A stretch of 64,000 nt of DNA from Planctomycetota bacterium (GTDB taxonomy: Bacteria > Planctomycetota > Planctomycetia > Pirellulales > UBA1268). Below are positions 1-9,535 of this stretch, one piece after another (the first letter of the stretch is position 1; each line of letters begins with the position of its first letter). The translations under genes were made by a program, and so were the position numbers. Where the stretch lies: the NCBI GenBank assembly GCA_003669605.1, contig QWOP01000048.1, forward strand, positions 1 to 64,000. Direction: 5' to 3'. The notes beneath the pieces were generated by a model. That model was not told the DNA's origin. It made no database searches and worked only from the letters and a program-made list of their open reading frames with translations.

Positions 1-771
1 CCGCCTGCGGAGAATGACCAGTGGATCGGCATCTTTGCGCGCCTGCGCAAAACTCATCGGCTTGGCGAGGACCATCCCAGCGAGAAATCCAGCGACGTGC
101 GCCGAGTAGGCCACCCCTCCACCACCGCCACTGGAGTCGAACAGGCCGCTGACGACCTGGAAGAGGAACCAGATTCCCACCGCCATCGAGCCCGGCACGT
201 CGACCATCATCCGCAGGATGATCACGCTCACGCGCCGCCGCGGATGGAGAACGAGATAGGCGCCAAGGACCCCCGAAATCGCTCCCGAAGCCCCCAGGCA
301 GGGAGTGAGCGCCGCCTCGCCCGTGGCATTGGTGGCCACGAACGCCAGCGATGCGATGATCCCGGTCGCCAGGTAAAAGAGCAGATATCGGACATGCCCC
401 ATGCAGTCTTCGACATTGTCGCCGAAGAGCCACAGGAACCACATGTTCCCGAGGAGGTGCATGATGCTGCCGTGCATGAAGATCCCGGTCAGGAGCGTGA
501 GCCACACCGGGATCGGCGTCGGCCGGAGCCCCGGGACCGGCACCGAGAGTTGCTGCCCCTGAACCGCGATCTCCCGCACGCTCGGTTCAGTGACGATGTC
601 CCGGCCGGAGAGGATCTCCGCCGGCACCTGGCAGTAGGCCAGCGTCACGTCGTCGTTGCTCCCCATCCCCTGGAGCACCGCAAACACAAACACGTTGACC
701 ACGATCAGGGCGATCGTCACGAAGGGAAAGAGTGTCCGATCGGAATTGTCGTCGCCGACGGGGAAGACCAT
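1..771 (-). CDS. Rhomboid family intramembrane serine protease (C-terminus off the window)
   Basis: The minus frame is open from an ATG at 771 to the first base of the window, giving 257 codons with the C-terminus missing. After an N-terminal membrane segment (VTIALIVVNVFVFAVLQ) and a soluble loop comes the rhomboid core: the HGSIMHLLGNMWFLWLFGDNVED block (H and N of the oxyanion region), the GASGAISG motif with the catalytic serine, and AHVAGFLAGM with the catalytic histidine. Rhomboids cleave transmembrane segments inside the lipid bilayer; the substrate is unknown here. The start lies 64 bp downstream of the epimerase stop on the same strand. The order of motifs makes the family assignment firm; whether it is an active protease is inferred from the retained Ser and His. 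Confidence 0.9.
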   Translation of the reverse strand, partial: MVFPVGDDNSDRTLFPFVTIALIVVNVFVFAVLQGMGSNDDVTLAYCQVPAEILSGRDIVTEPSVREIAVQGQQLSVPVPGLRPTPIPVWLTLLTGIFMHGSIMHLLGNMWFLWLFGDNVEDCMGHVRYLLFYLATGIIASLAFVATNATGEAALTPCLGASGAISGVLGAYLVLHPRRRVSVIILRMMVDVPGSMAVGIWFLFQVVSGLFDSSGGGGGVAYSAHVAGFLAGMVLAKPMSFAQARKDADPLVILRRR

Positions 772-835
772 AGACGCGGTTCCGTGGAACTGGATGGGGA
801 CTGGTGCACGAAGAACGAATGCCGAGCCGCCGCCC

Positions 836-2029
836 TCACTTCGTGAACCGGTGGATCATCCGGTGGCGGTAGGTCTGGCCGGGGTCGAGCCGGGTGGAGG
901 GCCAATCGGCGTGGTGGATGCTGTCTGGAAATTTCTGTGTCTCCAGGCAGATGCCACTGTGCTTGCGGTAGAGAGTGTTTCCCTTGCCTGTGAGCGTGCC
1001 ATCCAGATAGTTGCCGCTGTAGACCTGGACGCCGGGTTGATCGGAGAGCACCTCCAACTGCCGGCCGCTTGCCGGATCGCGAAGCACCGCCGCGCGCCGC
1101 AGCACGCCGTCGTTCTTCCAACCGCGGATGCAATAGTTGTGGTCGACGCCGCCGGGATTCGTACCATCGGCGCTGGCAGGAAGGGCGTCGATCGCGGCGG
1201 CGAGCGTGCCTGCCGGCTTCCGCTCCGGAAGAAAGTCGTACGGCGTGCCGGCAACTTTGGCAAATTCGCCGGTGGGGATGCCACCGTCATCGACCGGGAG
1301 ATAGGTGTCAGCATTCACGGCGAGCTCCAACGGCCCGATGTCGCCGGAGGTCTGGCCTGCCATGTTCCAGTAAGAATGATGGACCATGTTGACAACCGTC
1401 GGAGCATCGGTGGTGGCCGACATGTCGACGAGCAATTCGCCGGCGGGGGTCAGCGTATAGACCACCTTGGCGGAGAGCTTGCCGGGATAACCCTCTTCGC
1501 CGTCGGGGGATTCAGTGGACAGCTCCAGAGACGGGCAATTGCCGCCGAAATGGGGCACGGCCTTCCAGAGGTGCTTGTCAAAACCGATGTTCCCGCCGTG
1601 GAGATGATTAGCGCCGTTGTTGGTCGCCAACTGCGAGACCTTGCCATCGATTTCGAACGTTCCCTTGGCAATCCGGTTCGACACCCTGCCGCAGATGGCG
1701 CCGAAGTACGGATGGCCCTTGGCGTAGGGCTCCACAGAATCGAATCCCAGCACGACATCCACCGGGGCCCCGCCGGCATCCTTGGCGGGGACATGAAAGC
1801 TGGTGAGGATGGCGCCGTATTCACTGACGGTCGCCTTCCAGCCCCCCGGCACCTCGAGCGTCCAGAGGTTGACGGTGCGTCCATCGGGGAGAGTGCCGAA
1901 CGAAGTGGAGACGGGAGCGTGCATGGTGGTTTGTTTTCCCTGGGCAGCCTGCGGTTCGGCGGAGATGGCGGGGGCACCGAGGAACGCACCCGCCAAACCA
2001 AAGAGCGTCACGACTGCAAACCTGGACAT
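836..2029 (-). CDS. galM: Aldose 1-epimerase (galactose mutarotase), exported
   Basis: This 397-aa protein interconverts the alpha and beta anomers of aldoses such as glucose and galactose. The sequence shows family hallmarks: the GRVSNRIAKGTFEIDGK and NNGANHLHGG blocks early on, the HHSYWNMAGQ block with its catalytic histidine mid-protein, and LEVLSDQPGVQVYSGN followed by a late glutamate (GICLETQKFPD) that fits the catalytic base. The chosen start (2029) has an AAGGA about 8 nt upstream and opens a clear signal peptide (hydrophobic run ending AISA), so it is probably periplasmic, unlike E. coli GalM. The reading frame stays open far upstream, but that extension is Arg/Gly-rich, overlaps the DoxX gene and has no coding character. 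Confidence 0.92.
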   Translation of the reverse strand: MSRFAVVTLFGLAGAFLGAPAISAEPQAAQGKQTTMHAPVSTSFGTLPDGRTVNLWTLEVPGGWKATVSEYGAILTSFHVPAKDAGGAPVDVVLGFDSVEPYAKGHPYFGAICGRVSNRIAKGTFEIDGKVSQLATNNGANHLHGGNIGFDKHLWKAVPHFGGNCPSLELSTESPDGEEGYPGKLSAKVVYTLTPAGELLVDMSATTDAPTVVNMVHHSYWNMAGQTSGDIGPLELAVNADTYLPVDDGGIPTGEFAKVAGTPYDFLPERKPAGTLAAAIDALPASADGTNPGGVDHNYCIRGWKNDGVLRRAAVLRDPASGRQLEVLSDQPGVQVYSGNYLDGTLTGKGNTLYRKHSGICLETQKFPDSIHHADWPSTRLDPGQTYRHRMIHRFTK

Positions 2030-2199
2030 GGTTGTGTTCCTTGCGGGCGGGTTCGCCGGAGAGACGGCCCCGGTGGGAGCATGGTAATTCATCTTTGCCC
2101 CTGGGGCACGGCCCCCTCCCTCCGCGTTGGGGGGATGAAAGCCGGCCACCCATCGGCAGGTCCGGCACGCAGACGGATGAAAAAAGGCCCGCCTGCCGC

Positions 2200-2691
2200 T
2201 CAGGCTATCGGCTTGGCGGTGGTCCGGGGCTTGGTGGTGGGAGCCTCTGACTCCACCTCCGACTGCCGGCGTCCGATCCATCCATCGACGCTCCACGGCC
2301 CAGCACCGAAGGCAATCAGCGCCAGCAATCCCCCCCCGATCGCCAGGTTCTTCATGAACTGGATCGTCTGCAACTGCCGCTGAAGCGGATCGGCGAACTG
2401 CCAGAAGTCGTGGAAGTAATAGGTGGCCGCGGCGAGGAACACCAACAGGAAGAACGCGCCGATGCGAGTCCATGCCCCAACCACCAGCGACAGCCCACCG
2501 AGGAGCAACAGGCCGATGGCTCCAAAGAGGGCGAACGTGGCGTTGGGCACCCCCTCCGCCTTCATGTACTCGGCGGTCGCCTTGAACTGCGGGATCTTGT
2601 TGCCAAGGGCGCTGGCGAGAAAAATCGCCGCCAGCGATAGCCGCGCCAGCAGCGACACGAATCCCTGCATCACTGCCGCGAGCTGCTCCAT
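2200..2691 (-). CDS. DoxX family membrane protein
   Basis: A 163-aa integral membrane protein with four predicted helices (about residues 8-28, 50-72, 75-95 and 117-140). It has the DoxX/SURF4-like layout: an early LARLSLAAIFLASALGNK segment, the ALFGAIGLLLLGGLSLVVGAWTRIGAFFLL pair of helices, a YYFHDFW block, and a short basic tail. DoxX proteins are poorly understood; some are linked to quinone-dependent oxidation or redox stress, and nothing here fixes a substrate. The ATG at 2691 has GGGAG upstream; a GTG one codon earlier is equally possible. It lies between aguA and the epimerase with gaps of about 150 bp on each side, so it may be its own transcript. Confidence 0.8.
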   Translation of the reverse strand: MEQLAAVMQGFVSLLARLSLAAIFLASALGNKIPQFKATAEYMKAEGVPNATFALFGAIGLLLLGGLSLVVGAWTRIGAFFLLVFLAAATYYFHDFWQFADPLQRQLQTIQFMKNLAIGGGLLALIAFGAGPWSVDGWIGRRQSEVESEAPTTKPRTTAKPIA

Positions 2692-2836
2692 CACTGCGTT
2701 CTCCCTCTGGGCCTGCCCGGACAGAATCGGACCTTGGGCTCAATCAACGCAAATGGTGGCGGGCCGGACGGCCCCGGGCAAGACCAGATCGCCCCCGAAA
2801 GATGGGGAGGTTGGGAGATGCCGCGCTGCTGGCCCG

Positions 2837-3934
2837 TCAGCAATCCTGCCCAGCAGACGGGCTGTGTCTGAGGGAAGCGGGCTGGTCGCGGGTGATGCAG
2901 TGGATGCCGCCACGGCCACGGACCAATTCTTCGGCCGGAAGCGGCTCGATCCGCCGCCCCGGAAAACAATCCTCAAGCAGGGCGAGCGCTCTGTTGTCGG
3001 TCGGCTCGTGGAACACCGGCACGAGTACCACGCCATTGCCCACGTAAAAGTTGAGGTGGCTGGCTGGGAGTTGCACTCCCCCAAAACAAAACCGCGATGG
3101 GATGTCGACCGGCACCACCTCCAAGCGCCGGCCCCGGGCATCGACGAGACTTTCCAAGAGCGCGAGGTTGGCAGCCAAGGGAGCGTGGTTGGGGTCGAGT
3201 CGATCGGGCTGGCGGGCCGCCAATACCCGTCCTGGCGCCACAAACCTCGCCAACTGATCGATGTGGCCGTCGGTGTCATCACCGGCCAATTCTCCCCCTA
3301 CCCAGAGCACTTTCTCCACACCGAGTTGCTCCCGGAGGACCGCCTCCAAGCGGTCACGACCCACCCCCGGATTTCGGGTTTTGGTGTCAATGCAACGGGC
3401 GTTGACCAAGAGGGTGCCCTCGCCGTCGGTCTCCAAAGCCCCCCCCTCGAGCACCAGTCCGGGGGTGAAGACCTGCAGCCCTTCATGCCTGGCCACCGCG
3501 CGCGCCACGGCGGCGTCGGCATCCCAGGGGGGGTACTTTCCACCCCAGGCATTCCATTCCCAGGCGACGGCCGCCGGCTCGATCGCGATCCCGGTCCGGG
3601 GTAAAAGAAAGACCGGCCCCGTGTCGCGGATCCACGAATCGCTGGTGGGGATGTCGACAAGCGTTACCCCGGTGACTCCGCCGACGGAGTCGTGGGCCTC
3701 GTCGAGCACAGCCCCGGAGGCGATGACGCGGACCGGTTCATGGCGGGCGAGGACCCGGATGACGCGGGCATAGACCCGGGGAATCGGAGCAAAGTCGCCC
3801 AGGAATGTGGCGTGACGGTGCGGCCAGGCCAGCCACGTGGCAGCGTGCGGCTCCCACTCCGCGGGCAGCCGGTACCCCAGCGACTCCGGCGTCGCGGCAT
3901 GGCCCGCACCATCGCCTGCTGCACTGGTGGCCAT
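2837..3934 (-). CDS. aguA: Agmatine deiminase
   Basis: This 365-aa enzyme (usual family length about 340-370) hydrolyses agmatine to N-carbamoylputrescine and ammonia. Visible hallmarks are the N-terminal PAEWEPHAATWLAWPH block, SDSWIRDTGPVF, the LEGGALETDGEGTLL segment, GELAGDDTDGHIDQLARF with the catalytic histidine, and C-terminal GGIHCITRDQPA with the nucleophilic cysteine. The start at 3934 lies only 5 nt after the aguB stop, so the two are almost certainly co-translated. With aguB it makes a complete two-step agmatine-to-putrescine route. Use of the frame upstream of 3934 would run into aguB and is not supported. Confidence 0.95.
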   Translation of the reverse strand: MATSAAGDGAGHAATPESLGYRLPAEWEPHAATWLAWPHRHATFLGDFAPIPRVYARVIRVLARHEPVRVIASGAVLDEAHDSVGGVTGVTLVDIPTSDSWIRDTGPVFLLPRTGIAIEPAAVAWEWNAWGGKYPPWDADAAVARAVARHEGLQVFTPGLVLEGGALETDGEGTLLVNARCIDTKTRNPGVGRDRLEAVLREQLGVEKVLWVGGELAGDDTDGHIDQLARFVAPGRVLAARQPDRLDPNHAPLAANLALLESLVDARGRRLEVVPVDIPSRFCFGGVQLPASHLNFYVGNGVVLVPVFHEPTDNRALALLEDCFPGRRIEPLPAEELVRGRGGIHCITRDQPASLRHSPSAGQDC

Positions 3935-3939
3935 CGGTG

Positions 3940-4881
3940 TTACCGTCCCCAGCGGAGGAGCAAGTCGCCGTAGGCATCGATCCGTCGATCGCGGAAGAAC
4001 GGCCACCGCGTCCGCGACCACTCGAGGCGCGAGAGGTCGCATTCGAAGACCGCCGTGGCCGGCTCGTCATGCCCCAGTTTCAGAATCTGTTCGCCGCTGG
4101 GCGCGTAGACGACGCTCGCGCCCCAAAACCGCAACGGGCCCTCGGAGCCGCAGCGATTGACGGCAACGACAAACACGCCGTTGGCGATGGCGTGGCTCCT
4201 GAGCATCGTGTCCCATGACTCGTACTGAGCCCGCTGCAAATCCTCCTCGCCAGCGAGCCAACCGATGGCGGTGGGGTAGAAGATCACCTGGGCGCCCGCC
4301 ATCGCCGTCAGTCGTGCCGCCTCGGGGTACCACTGGTCCCAGCAGACCAGCGGCCCGACATCGAGTTTTGACGTTGGCACGCTCATGAAGCCGGTGTCGC
4401 CGGGGGCGAAATAGAACTTCTCGTAGTAGTGCGGATCGTCGGGGATGTGCATCTTCCGGTAGCGGCCGGCCTCGGAGCCATCCCGCTCCAAGACGATGGA
4501 CGTGTTGTGGAACAGGCCGGCCGAGCGCCGTTCGAAGACGCTCGCCACGAGCACAACCCCATGCTCCTTGGCGGCAGCGGCCATCCGTGCGGTGAGCGGC
4601 CCTGGCACCACCTCCGCCTCCTCAAACTTCGCCTGCTCTTCGGCTTGGCAGGGATACTGTCCGGCGAAGAGTTCCTGGAGGCAGACGACCTCCGCTCCCT
4701 GGCGCCGTGCCTCGGCGATTCCCCGCAGGGCCTGGGCGATGTTGTGCTCACGGTTGTCACTGCAGGCTGACTGGACCAGACCGATCTTCACAACGCCTGC
4801 GGGTGCAACTCGGCCCGGCACGGCAGACTCTCCGCTGCGTGCGTCACCTCCTCCCCCCTGCCCCACCGGCTTCCGGTTCAT
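3940..4881 (-). CDS. aguB: N-carbamoylputrescine amidohydrolase
   Basis: A 313-aa nitrilase-superfamily enzyme that converts N-carbamoylputrescine to putrescine, CO2 and ammonia. The Glu-Lys-Cys triad is visible in CLQELF (Glu), [10 protein letters not shown] (Lys) and [12 protein letters not shown] (Cys nucleophile). [16 protein letters not shown] and PTAIGW are typical of the AguB subgroup. The start ATG overlaps the glyA stop in an ATGA, which fixes the start despite a Gly-rich N-terminal extension of about 30 residues before the conserved domain begins. Its neighbour aguA supplies the substrate. The pairing with aguA makes a different nitrilase specificity unlikely. Confidence 0.95.
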   Translation of the reverse strand: MNRKPVGQGGGGDARSGESAVPGRVAPAGVVKIGLVQSACSDNREHNIAQALRGIAEARRQGAEVVCLQELFAGQYPCQAEEQAKFEEAEVVPGPLTARMAAAAKEHGVVLVASVFERRSAGLFHNTSIVLERDGSEAGRYRKMHIPDDPHYYEKFYFAPGDTGFMSVPTSKLDVGPLVCWDQWYPEAARLTAMAGAQVIFYPTAIGWLAGEEDLQRAQYESWDTMLRSHAIANGVFVVAVNRCGSEGPLRFWGASVVYAPSGEQILKLGHDEPATAVFECDLSRLEWSRTRWPFFRDRRIDAYGDLLLRWGR

Positions 4882-6137
4882 CGCTCGACCGCCTCGAGTT
4901 TGGCGGCTGGCACCGGGAACTGCTCGGCGAGCTCAGCGACGTCACGGCGCGTGGCGGTGATCAGCGTCTCATCTTCGGGGGCCTTGAGCACTCGCAGGAT
5001 CCAGGCAGCCACCTGCTTCATCTCGGCCGTCCCGAGGCCGCGGGTGGTGAGGGCTGGCGTGCCGAGACGGATGCCGGAGGGATCCATCGGCTTCCGCTGG
5101 TCAAACGGGATCATGTTTTTGTTGCAGGTGATGCCGCAGCGGTCGAGGGCCTGCTCGGCGAGTTTGCCACCGATCCCCAGCGGCGTGACGTCGACAAGCA
5201 TCAGATGATTGTCGGTGCCCCCGCTCACCAAGCGGACGCCACCGGCAGCGAGTGCCTCGGCGAGCGCCTGGGCGTTCTCCACCACGCGCATCGCATACTG
5301 TTTGAACTCCGGTCGCAGCGCCTCTGCGAAGGCCACCGCCTTGCCGGCGATGACGTGCATCAGCGGCCCTCCTTGCTGGCCCGGGAAGACGGAGCGATCG
5401 AGTAATTTTGCGTCGCTCACACGGCACATGGCGATGCCGCCGCGCGGTCCGCGGAGCGTCTTGTGGGTGGTGCTGGTGACGAAGTCGGCGACCGGGACGG
5501 GGTTGTCGTGGATTCCGGCGGCGACGAGACCGGCGTAGTGGGCCATGTCGACCATCAGCTTGGCGCCGACCTCGCGGGCAATCTCGGCAAATGTCCCGTG
5601 GGGGATCTCACGGGAATAGGCGCTGGCACCGGCGACGATGAGCTTCGGCTTGTGCTCGCGGGCGAGTCGGGCCACCTGATCGAAATCGAGGCGCTCGTCG
5701 CTTTTCCGCACGCCATAGTGGACAAACCTGTAGAGCACGCCAGAGGCATTGAGTTTCATGCCGTGGGTCAGGTGGCCGCCGTGGGCGAGATCGAAGGCGA
5801 GAACGGTGTCGCCCGGCTGGATGGCCGTCATGTAGACCGCGGCGTTGGCCTGGGAGCCGGAGTGGGGCTGCACGTTGACATGCTCGGCGCCGAAGAGGCG
5901 CTTCAGCCGCTCGCGGGCCAGATCTTCGACCGTGTCGACGAATTCGCAGCCGCCGTAATAGCGGTGACCGGGGTAGCCTTCGGCGTATTTGTTGGTGAGC
6001 ACGCTGCCGACCGCCTGCATGACTGCGGGGCTGGTGAAATTCTCACTGGCGATCATCTCGAGCCCCTCGGCCTGCCGGGTCTGCTCGGCCTGAATGGCGG
6101 CCCAGACGTCCGGGTCTTCCTGTTCGATGAAGTTCAC
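4878..6137 (-). CDS. glyA: Serine hydroxymethyltransferase
   Basis: A 419-aa PLP enzyme that interconverts serine and glycine with transfer of a one-carbon unit to tetrahydrofolate. It carries the full SHMT signature set: [47 protein letters not shown], the HLTHGMK loop, [14 protein letters not shown], and [14 protein letters not shown] with the PLP-binding lysine. The start is taken as the GTG at 6137, which has GGAGG exactly 8 nt upstream and gives the normal family length; the open frame further upstream lacks family similarity. It is the first gene of a glyA-aguB-aguA operon joined by an ATGA overlap and a 5-nt gap. Confidence 0.95.
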   Translation of the reverse strand: MNFIEQEDPDVWAAIQAEQTRQAEGLEMIASENFTSPAVMQAVGSVLTNKYAEGYPGHRYYGGCEFVDTVEDLARERLKRLFGAEHVNVQPHSGSQANAAVYMTAIQPGDTVLAFDLAHGGHLTHGMKLNASGVLYRFVHYGVRKSDERLDFDQVARLAREHKPKLIVAGASAYSREIPHGTFAEIAREVGAKLMVDMAHYAGLVAAGIHDNPVPVADFVTSTTHKTLRGPRGGIAMCRVSDAKLLDRSVFPGQQGGPLMHVIAGKAVAFAEALRPEFKQYAMRVVENAQALAEALAAGGVRLVSGGTDNHLMLVDVTPLGIGGKLAEQALDRCGITCNKNMIPFDQRKPMDPSGIRLGTPALTTRGLGTAEMKQVAAWILRVLKAPEDETLITATRRDVAELAEQFPVPAAKLEAVER

Positions 6138-6480
6138 GCGGGAGGCCTCCTTAAGAAACGGGACGCTGGGGAGAATATGGCTGGGAGAGGGAACGCAGCG
6201 GGTTGGAACGAGCGGGTCGGATGGAGTTCGAATAAAGGTGGGCGGCAAACAGCCTGAAACGTCGATTGTGCGGGGGGTGTGCAGAGGCGTCAACGAAACG
6301 CTAGTTTCCACGGGGATGCCGTGCGGGGCGCCCAACGGACCGGCCCATCTCATCCTCTGAAGAGCTCGAATCCGCAGGGAGATTTCCGGCAGGCTGCTGG
6401 GAGCCGTGGCACGAGACGCTCGCGAGTCCGAAGCCGTGGAAAAACGTCAGAAATGATTTTCACACGGGCTGAGGGAAGCC
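6138..6480. other. Intergenic region between glyA and the M50 protease gene
   Basis: There is no convincing gene in these 343 bases. The region holds the glyA 5' leader and one copy of the dispersed hairpin family at 6434-6467, described separately. Open frames crossing it have no coding character or family similarity. Confidence 0.6.
6434..6467 (-). repeat. Dispersed intergenic hairpin element, copy D
   Basis: Read on the minus strand this is CCGTGTGAAAATCATTTC followed by TGACGTTTTTCCACGG. It matches the layout of the better copies near dprA and infA: GTG, A-run, TCAT, three bases, TGAC, T-run, CCAC. The arms CCGTG..AAAA and TTTT..CACGG can pair with one bulge. It lies just downstream of the site-2 protease gene and about 300 bp upstream of glyA, where it could act as a transcript-end hairpin. 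Confidence 0.5.
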
Positions 6481-7425
6481 TCAATCGAGCAGGAGCGGCT
6501 CCGGCATGAACAACAGCAGCGGGATGAGGAGGGACATCAGCCCCAGCGTCGTCCGCCAAGGCCCCGGCGGCGGGCCCTCGTCGTACGACGGTGGATGATC
6601 GACTCCCAGGAGCGTCACCAAAACGACCATCAACACCCAGTTGGTGCGACCGAGGACGATGATCAACGTCATCGCCGCGAGCAACACCCCCCTCGCCAGC
6701 CACACCGAGCGGTCGCCGAACAGGGCATAGATGATGTGGCCGCCGTCGAGTTGGCTGATCGGCATCATATTGAGACCGGTGACGAGCAACCCCACCCAGC
6801 CGGCCATGAACAATGCCGTCGGTTCGATTGCCCCCCCGACCGGGATGTCGGGGCGAAGGGCGGCGAGCATCCACTTGCCCGCCAGCGGCAGGGCAAACAG
6901 GCTCTGCTCGGCCGGAACCGCTTGCATCATCCCCACCGCCAGACAGGGCAGCGCCACCACCAACCCCGCCACCGGCCCAGCCAAGGCGATGTCGAACAGT
7001 TGCCGGCGCCCAGCCCGGCCTCCATCCATGCCGATTACCGCCCCCAACGTGCCGGTGAGGAGCACTGGCACCGGAAGGAAGAATGGCAGCGTGGCGGGGA
7101 TGCCATGAATTGCTGCGGCAATAAAATGCCCAGCCTCGTGGGCCGAGAGCACTGCCAGCACTGCCAGCATGTATGCCAAGCCGCGGCGGCCATGTTCCTC
7201 AAGCCCCGCCGCCACGTCAGCATCGACCCCGAGAATCATCGGCTCCCAGCCGACGACACCGGCCGCGAACGTCGTGATGGCCGTCAGCACGTAGAGCAGC
7301 ACTTGGAGCCGCAAGCCCTGGCGCGCGATACGGAGGGGTGGCCCAGGCGTCGGGAAGAGGGGATAGTCTCCGCCGGGCCGATGGCCCTCTGCGGGAAGTA
7401 CCGGCGGTGGCGACGTCGCGGACAT
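6481..7425 (-). CDS. Site-2 protease (M50) family membrane metalloprotease
   Basis: A 314-aa polytopic membrane protein with about seven hydrophobic segments. The zinc-binding HEAGH (HExxH) lies in a helix around residue 95, and the second metal ligand is in the NMMPISQLDGGH motif (N-x-x-P-x-x-x-LDGGH) around residue 225. These two motifs define the M50 site-2 protease family. The run from HEAGHFIAAAIHGIPATLPFFLPVPVLLTGTLGAVIGM resembles the plant/cyanobacterial EGY-like branch more than RseP, and no PDZ domain is visible. Members cut membrane-bound regulators such as anti-sigma factors; a client is not evident nearby. It is transcribed away from the secreted protein at 7556. Confidence 0.88.
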   Translation of the reverse strand: MSATSPPPVLPAEGHRPGGDYPLFPTPGPPLRIARQGLRLQVLLYVLTAITTFAAGVVGWEPMILGVDADVAAGLEEHGRRGLAYMLAVLAVLSAHEAGHFIAAAIHGIPATLPFFLPVPVLLTGTLGAVIGMDGGRAGRRQLFDIALAGPVAGLVVALPCLAVGMMQAVPAEQSLFALPLAGKWMLAALRPDIPVGGAIEPTALFMAGWVGLLVTGLNMMPISQLDGGHIIYALFGDRSVWLARGVLLAAMTLIIVLGRTNWVLMVVLVTLLGVDHPPSYDEGPPPGPWRTTLGLMSLLIPLLLFMPEPLLLD

Positions 7426-7555
7426 TGTCCAGCAGAATACCCTTTTCTGTCCGTTCTCTCCTCCATTGCCAGACTGGTAGACTGAATGTTTCTGGAATCC
7501 ACCCGATCAACGCCCCCGGTTCGACCAGCACTTCCCCGCCCCAGGAACGCATCCC

Positions 7556-9289
7556 ATGGCCCCGCGTGCCTCCCGAATCCGCATCCTCTCCCGCCTCGCC
7601 CCTGCGGTCGTCCTCGCCGCGCTGGTCCTGGGATCCCCGGCCGCGAGTGGCGCTGATGCACTTGCCAACGATTCCAACGGCCGGGCGATCCTGGCGGTGG
7701 TCGCCGTCGACAGTTACGGAGACCTCAAGCAGCAACTCATCTGGCTCGGTCCGCACGTCGACAACCCCGGACTGGCAGGGATGTTGGAATCGCTGCTCCT
7801 CCTCTCGACGCAGGGCAAGGGGCTGATCGGGCTCGATGTGAAGCGGCCGCTGGGAGTCATTGTCACCTCCGAGGATGGCGACATCGGCGTCCACGGCATC
7901 CTCCCGGTCAAGGATCTCGACAAACTCCTCTCGTCGCTGCAGGCCGTCACCGGGCCAGTGGAGAACGACGGCGAACTGCGGCGGCTGACCCTCCCCAGCG
8001 GACAGGATCTGGAGATTCGTGAGGCCGACGGCTGGGCGATCATCGGACAGCGTGACCAGCAGATCGACCTTGCTGATCCCGCGAAATATCTCAACCCGCT
8101 GGTGAAAGAATTCACGCTCGCCGTTGAGACCCACCCCAGCCTGATGCCAGAATCGCTCCGGGCGCTCTTGGCCGCAGGTATCGAACAGATGGCCGCCGCC
8201 TCTGCTAATCAAGGACGCCCCGTCGATGCCCAGGCACTGCGGACGGCGCTGGACAGCCTCGGCGCCATCGACACGCTCACCTTGGCGATGGCGCTGGACC
8301 CGAAAGCCAATACGGTGTTTCTCGAGAACCGGATTGTCGCTCTCAACGGACCGAACGTTGGCTCCACCAGCACGCCGCTCACGGTCGCCACGGCGGCCAC
8401 CACCGATGGCGGCCTCCCAGCTGTGGCTGCCCATGCGGTGCAGCCGCTCACCGACGCTCAGGCCCGACAACTGATCGCCATCCTCGACGGCGCCCTCCCG
8501 CAAGGCAGCGACGCCATGTCGCGGACGGTCTCCACAGTCGTTCGCAGCCTCATCGAGGCCATGGCAGCGGCGGGGGGCGTCGATGCGGCACTGACGGTCG
8601 ACACCAGCGTCGCCGGCCAGTTGCCCCTGATCACCGCCGGCGCTCACATCGACGACGGCGCGAAACTCGAGCGCCAACTCAAGGAACTCTTCGGCCCCAA
8701 TTCCACCCTGCCCCGCGAGGTGAAGGCCAAATTCGATACCGGGAAGGTAGGGAAGGCCACCCTCCACACCGTGACCATCGACGTCTCCGCGACCCCGGCC
8801 GCCGCCATCGTCGGCCCTGCGGTGGAACTGACCCTTGCCGTGACCCCTGACTACGCCTTCCTTCTCCACGGCGGCGACGTCGCCGCCCGTCTCGACGGCC
8901 TGCTCTCCACCACCGGCAAGGCCAACACGGCAGTCGCCGACGAGGAGGTGCCCGGAGCCACAATCGCGCTGGCCCTCGACCGGATCCTGGCCTACGCCGC
9001 GACGATGGGGGCCGGCCCCCAGGCCGAGGCCGCCGCCGAACGGGCGGCGAGCCTCTTGGAGACCGACAAGGATTCTGGCAGCGTGCAACTGTCCACCAAG
9101 CCGATCGACCGCGGCATCGCCACGCGGCTCACTGTCGGTGCCGGTGCCCTCAGTGCCCTTAAGGCGGGCGCGGCGGCCGCGGCGCCCGCAGCGATGGCCC
9201 CCGCCGCAGGGGCGGGCGGAAACGGGAACGGACGCCGTCCTGCCCAGCGGCTGCCGGTGGAGCGCGAGCCCGCCGGCGCCGGTCGCTAG
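7556..9289 (+). CDS. Secreted protein of unknown function
   Basis: A 577-aa protein with a signal peptide (basic start, hydrophobic run AVVLAALVLGSPAASGA). The mature part alternates helical and strand-like stretches with repeated themes: AILAVVAVDSYGDLKQQL, LGVIVTSEDGDIGVHGILPVKDLDKLLSSL and later KLERQLKELFG. This suggests two or three related domains of the kind found in large exported planctomycete proteins. There is no catalytic motif. The last 40 residues are an Ala/Gly/Pro-rich tail. It is transcribed divergently from the M50 gene 130 bp upstream. The coding call is strong (length, signal peptide, codon pattern); I do not recognise the family. Confidence 0.8.
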   Translation: MAPRASRIRILSRLAPAVVLAALVLGSPAASGADALANDSNGRAILAVVAVDSYGDLKQQLIWLGPHVDNPGLAGMLESLLLLSTQGKGLIGLDVKRPLGVIVTSEDGDIGVHGILPVKDLDKLLSSLQAVTGPVENDGELRRLTLPSGQDLEIREADGWAIIGQRDQQIDLADPAKYLNPLVKEFTLAVETHPSLMPESLRALLAAGIEQMAAASANQGRPVDAQALRTALDSLGAIDTLTLAMALDPKANTVFLENRIVALNGPNVGSTSTPLTVATAATTDGGLPAVAAHAVQPLTDAQARQLIAILDGALPQGSDAMSRTVSTVVRSLIEAMAAAGGVDAALTVDTSVAGQLPLITAGAHIDDGAKLERQLKELFGPNSTLPREVKAKFDTGKVGKATLHTVTIDVSATPAAAIVGPAVELTLAVTPDYAFLLHGGDVAARLDGLLSTTGKANTAVADEEVPGATIALALDRILAYAATMGAGPQAEAAAERAASLLETDKDSGSVQLSTKPIDRGIATRLTVGAGALSALKAGAAAAAPAAMAPAAGAGGNGNGRRPAQRLPVEREPAGAGR

Positions 9290-9535
9290 CAGGCTGTGAA
9301 GACACTGCTGGCGTTCGCCACAGGAGCCAGTTTCGAGTGAGAAAAGCTCGAGGATACTTTTTCCACTGGCTCTCTGGCGGCTGTCCTTGAACGAGGACGG
9401 TGCTTGGGGGTGAAACCCGCGCTGCCTTGTCTCCTCACTTCTGTCCTCTCAAGGTGTGTCCTCAACGGCCTCCAACACCTCCTCGGTTTTGCGTCGCTTC
9501 TTCCCCGTCACTCCCCTCAGATCCCTGCCGCCACC
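9290..9535. other. Intergenic region with a long inverted repeat upstream of lysA
   Basis: At about 9331-9380 the arms GAGCCAGT and ACTGGCTC flank an inner GAGTGAGAAAAG / CTTTTTCCACT pair, giving a long nested hairpin after the secreted-protein gene. The inner part (A-run, ten bases, T-run, CCACT) looks like a diverged member of the dispersed hairpin family seen elsewhere. It could terminate the upstream transcript. No gene is supported here. Confidence 0.4.

Noticed and set aside
656-2383. Long plus-strand open frame opposite the epimerase and rhomboid genes
   Set aside because: It is antisense to two clear families and its product has no recognisable domain; it is a by-product of high GC.
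7217-9088. 623-codon minus-strand frame opposite the secreted protein
   Set aside because: The plus-strand protein has a signal peptide and coding pattern; the minus product is Gly/Arg-rich and overlaps the M50 gene.
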